Of a stretch of 64,000 nucleotides of DNA, positions 61,101-64,000 are shown piece by piece (the first letter of the stretch is position 1; the number at the start of each line of letters is the position of its first letter). This DNA is from Lycorma delicatula (taxonomy: Eukaryota; Arthropoda; Insecta; Hemiptera; Fulgoridae), in the NCBI RefSeq assembly GCF_047948215.1, contig NC_134455.1:155540575-155604574 (forward strand). Reading direction: 5' to 3'. Position numbers and translations under genes: made by a program. A model generated the notes under the pieces. It worked only from the letters and a program-made list of their open reading frames with translations. It was not told the origin of the DNA and searched no databases.

Positions 61101-63667
61101 AGATTGGTGCGTTTAGTAGAATTAAACCTTCGTAATCCACTATTACAAGTTGATTACGTAGTGTTACTGGGAACTTTCTGATTTAGGATTAATTCCTAAT
61201 TGAACAATCGTATACAAATTAATACATTGATAGAAATAGTTACTAAAATAACATGAATATTTATTTCTTTACTTCGAAATAATTAAATATCAATTATTTA
61301 AGATCTGTCGATACTAGATTATCATTTATCTTATAATTAAAATGTTAAAAAAAATCGAATGCGATAAAAATGTCCCTGACCGGAAATTAAACAAATACCA
61401 GGTTTGTTATAGATTTGTATACTTTCGTAATTTTTATAACTACCTTTCATGAATAATATCTATTAACAGGAAGGATTTCTTAAATTATATAAAAAGCGTA
61501 AAACTCCAGTTCAGTCATATAATCGCTAGTAAATCCATTTCAATTATCTGCTGTAAATTCATTTTCAGACGATTTCAAGAAAGAAAGAAAGACATTAACA
61601 ATTGACACGTAGTTTTTTTTTTGCTAGCAGCTGTTTTAGAATATAAATTAGAATTAGGAAACCCATTTATCCATTTCAATCTTCGTAAAAACGAAATGTA
61701 CAAAAGAAATCCGTAGTTGCATTACAGATAAATGGAAATTTGAAATGTGTTATTACAAAACTACATAATTACATCAAAACTGAAATTTCAGTTTCTACTT
61801 TTGAAATGTATTGAAAATATCTATATTTTGTGTTTCATGTTTGTTATTTAGGAAATTTATGCTCATCTTCTCTCTTTTTTAGGTAGTTAAAAACGAAACC
61901 TCAATATTTATTACACATGTAGTTGGAGATAATTTATAGCCAATTTTTAGCTTCTATTTTCTAACTGAATCGAAAATATATTAAAACTATCAAATCCAGT
62001 CTTAAACCAGCTTGTTGATTTATGAATAAGTTAAAGGAAGATTTTAAAGCATGGAGTAAATATTACTCGACTAAGTATTGTATCCGTAAATATTTCTACA
62101 AATATATTATTGCATTTTAACAGGAATTAAAATCCACGGTTTTGAAAAATACGGTTTACTTCTTTTTATCTCCGTTACAGCCATTAAGAAAAAAATCCTA
62201 TCAGGTTTCAAGTTTCAAGATATTCTGGTCTCGGAACTGTTATGAATATAACCCGTTATAAATAGTTAATCGAAGTGGTTTTTATCTTAAGAATCTAAGA
62301 AATCTACACATAACTATCCAAAAATTGAATTTCCTACCTATTCGGAAAACAAAAGAATTAGTCGTTAATGAAAGGATCAAGTATAAGACAAAAAAAAATT
62401 GTAGAAAATCATAAACTTACACTACGTTCATACACAAATTTCAAGTTACTTTTAGAATAAGAATTTGATTTACAAATAGAAAATGTTTCTTTAAGTTTCT
62501 AACGGTAAAAAGAATAATAAACAATAGTGTTCTTAAAAATAAAATATTTGCCCTAATAAAGAATGACAATAGTTTTAAATATCTAGAGGATAAAAATATT
62601 GTTAAATATAAAAAAAACTGGTATCAAGGATTTGAAAAACAAAATGGTGTAAACCACCCGTCACTTTTTAGAAAATCTGTAACTATTGAATTTAGCGTAA
62701 GTGAAACGAATATTTCGATGCCTCTTTAATGAAAATCAATCCAGTCGTTCAGAAGTTATTGAGGCACAAATACAACGACCTAACATTTATTTTATTTTGA
62801 TAAAAATGCAATTTAATACGTAAGACATTTTTTCATGTAAGATATATTTTATAATTTTCTTGTTTTAATCCTTAAAAAGGGCTTTAGGAGATCTTAAAAT
62901 CTTACCTAAAAGTGTGTTAACAAGATATAACATTTTAATTTTATTAAAAATTTATCAATATTCTACTTTTTTTATTAACTTATTTTATAAAACTTTAACC
63001 CTATATAAAACATAATGCTTAAGCAGATCTTCAAGAATTTCGTGCGTTTCAGAAAATTAAATACTTTGAAGAAAAGCATACATCTGATCTTCCTGGACGC
63101 CTAGAGGTGTAATATACTTAGCATGCATCTTAAGCTTTTCAGAGGAAAAAATTAACTTTCATCTCTGGTGTAAGGGAGCCATAATGACCACAATTTTAAC
63201 TTTACTACTCGTATTTATGTTTCAGAGATCACGTCCGTTTGCATATTCATCTGTAAACTTACAGTGTTATTTATGTTATGAAAAGCATAAAAAAAATGAA
63301 TTAATGGGTATAAGTCTTTTTGAATTCTTCTTAATAGTTTTATTTTTAAAACATTTATGTATAAGTTCTTAAGAATTCAAGAAATTCTAAATAATACCGA
63401 GAAAATACTATTATATTTCTTTACTACTAGATTATAGATGGATAAGATAGAAAATTTAGTTTAATCTAACACTGAGAGACAAAAAAAACTTTTTTTAAGT
63501 TTCTCTAACAGTGATATCATTTCTCGAATTGCTTTTTATATACATTATAGATCTGTAAATACAATTTTCCACCGCCATTAGTTTTAAATAAACTACGCTT
63601 CAAAAAAAATTAAGGGAAAATATAGTTAAACTCTGTAAAATTTAAAATTTGCATGGCCATACCTGTG

Positions 63668-64000
63668 TTAGAATCCTTTCGCTGATGGTTTTTTTTTTAT
63701 AAATAGCTTCAGGCACATCCCAAAAAATGTCCAACAGTAATCAGCTAGAATGTTAGTGTTCCATTTCTCTTTATAGCGGCTTTCCATCACCGAAATGTCT
63801 GGATGGAAACGTTCACCGTGTTCGTCACTTACGTCTCCGTGGTTATCTGGGAAATAGTCCAGATGTGATTGGAGGAAATGTATTTTCAAACAAGTAAGAA
63901 GTTAGTTGATTAACAATATCGTGATAATTGTCGGATTTTTATTTGCTGAGAAAATATTTGCAAACGTCTTTAAATGAAGCCCAAGCTTTCTACATTATTT
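63668..64000 (-). pseudogene. Fragment of an uncharacterised multicopy arthropod protein
   Basis: On the minus strand, entering from the right edge: KAWASFKDVCKYFLSK, a stop, KSDNYHDIVNQLTSYL, then after a frame change MKIHFLQSHLDYFPDNHGDV, SDEHGERFHPDISVMESRY and NILADYCWTFF, with a basic end (KKKPSAKGF). The series KIHFL-SHLDFFP..GDVSDE-GERFHQDI...Y.G.W....LADYCW is one I recall from many uncharacterised, often multicopy, arthropod proteins. I cannot name a function, and transposon origin is only a possibility. The stop and frameshift mark it as a relic. It continues beyond the window. Confidence 0.6.

Larger units (their letters stand above)
55184..63667. other. AT-rich sequence with hairpins and one simple repeat
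   Basis: No gene supported. Structures seen: a 14-bp-stem hairpin at 56763-56794, a small palindrome at 56421-56438, two adjacent hairpins at 57191-57286, and a (GA)n tract at 58076-58150. Sequences at 59165-59240 and 59760-59860 are GC-richer and look like repeat fragments (for example AAAGCCTGATATGGGATGC), but only single copies are in view. The 109-codon frame at 60280-60609 has chance composition. Confidence 0.5.

Overview
This looks like 64 kb of intergenic or intronic DNA from an insect nuclear genome. It is very AT-rich, full of (TA)n tracts, and packed with decayed transposable elements. The mix fits an insect: mariner, several Tc1/IS630-type families, a pogo/Tigger element, an R1-like LINE, tRNA-derived SINEs and a Polinton-type virus relic. 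The style of the SINEs and transposases suggests Hemiptera, but that is an impression, not proof. I found no intact cellular gene, rRNA gene, functional tRNA gene, CRISPR array or operon. Nearly every open frame longer than 60 codons is either a transposon fragment or chance in AT-rich sequence.

Layout, left to right. 0.8-1.8 kb: copy 1 of a three-copy dispersed repeat with 12-bp inverted ends (copy 2 at 16.1 kb, copy 3 at 51.0 kb). 2.7-4.35 kb: a Tc1/IS630-type transposase relic on the minus strand, cut by a reversed SINE tail. 5.2-7.0 kb: a pogo/Tigger transposase relic. 7.4 kb: a SINE. 11.7-14.7 kb: a 5'-truncated R1-like non-LTR retrotransposon, GC-rich against its surroundings. 15.56-18.69 kb: a Tc1/mariner-type element with inverted repeats of about 500 bp, TA target duplications, a dead transposase and repeat copy 2 nested inside. 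21.1-23.05 kb: an older Tc1/IS630-type transposase split by a 1,024-bp mariner with matching ends and TA duplications. 23-39 kb: almost featureless AT-rich DNA. 39.0-40.5 kb: a truncated second copy of the 15.56-kb element, holding a SINE with a target duplication. 42.3-42.8 kb and 51.8-52.7 kb: 3' pieces of LINEs. 44.9-45.5 kb: a foldback element. 54.3-55.2 kb: another Tc1/IS630-type element with recognisable ends. 63.67 kb to the right edge: part of an uncharacterised protein family that I recall as multicopy in arthropods.

The most interesting block is 47.4-50.3 kb on the minus strand. In transcription order it holds a parvovirus-type phospholipase A2 frame (the only uninterrupted one), an adenain-like cysteine protease relic, a minor-capsid-like relic, a 44-codon frame of unknown role, and a double-jelly-roll major-capsid-like relic. 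This is the virion-protein cassette of a Polinton/Maverick or adintovirus-like element, endogenised and broken by stops and frameshifts. No polymerase, integrase or packaging ATPase is visible next to it, so it is a partial relic.
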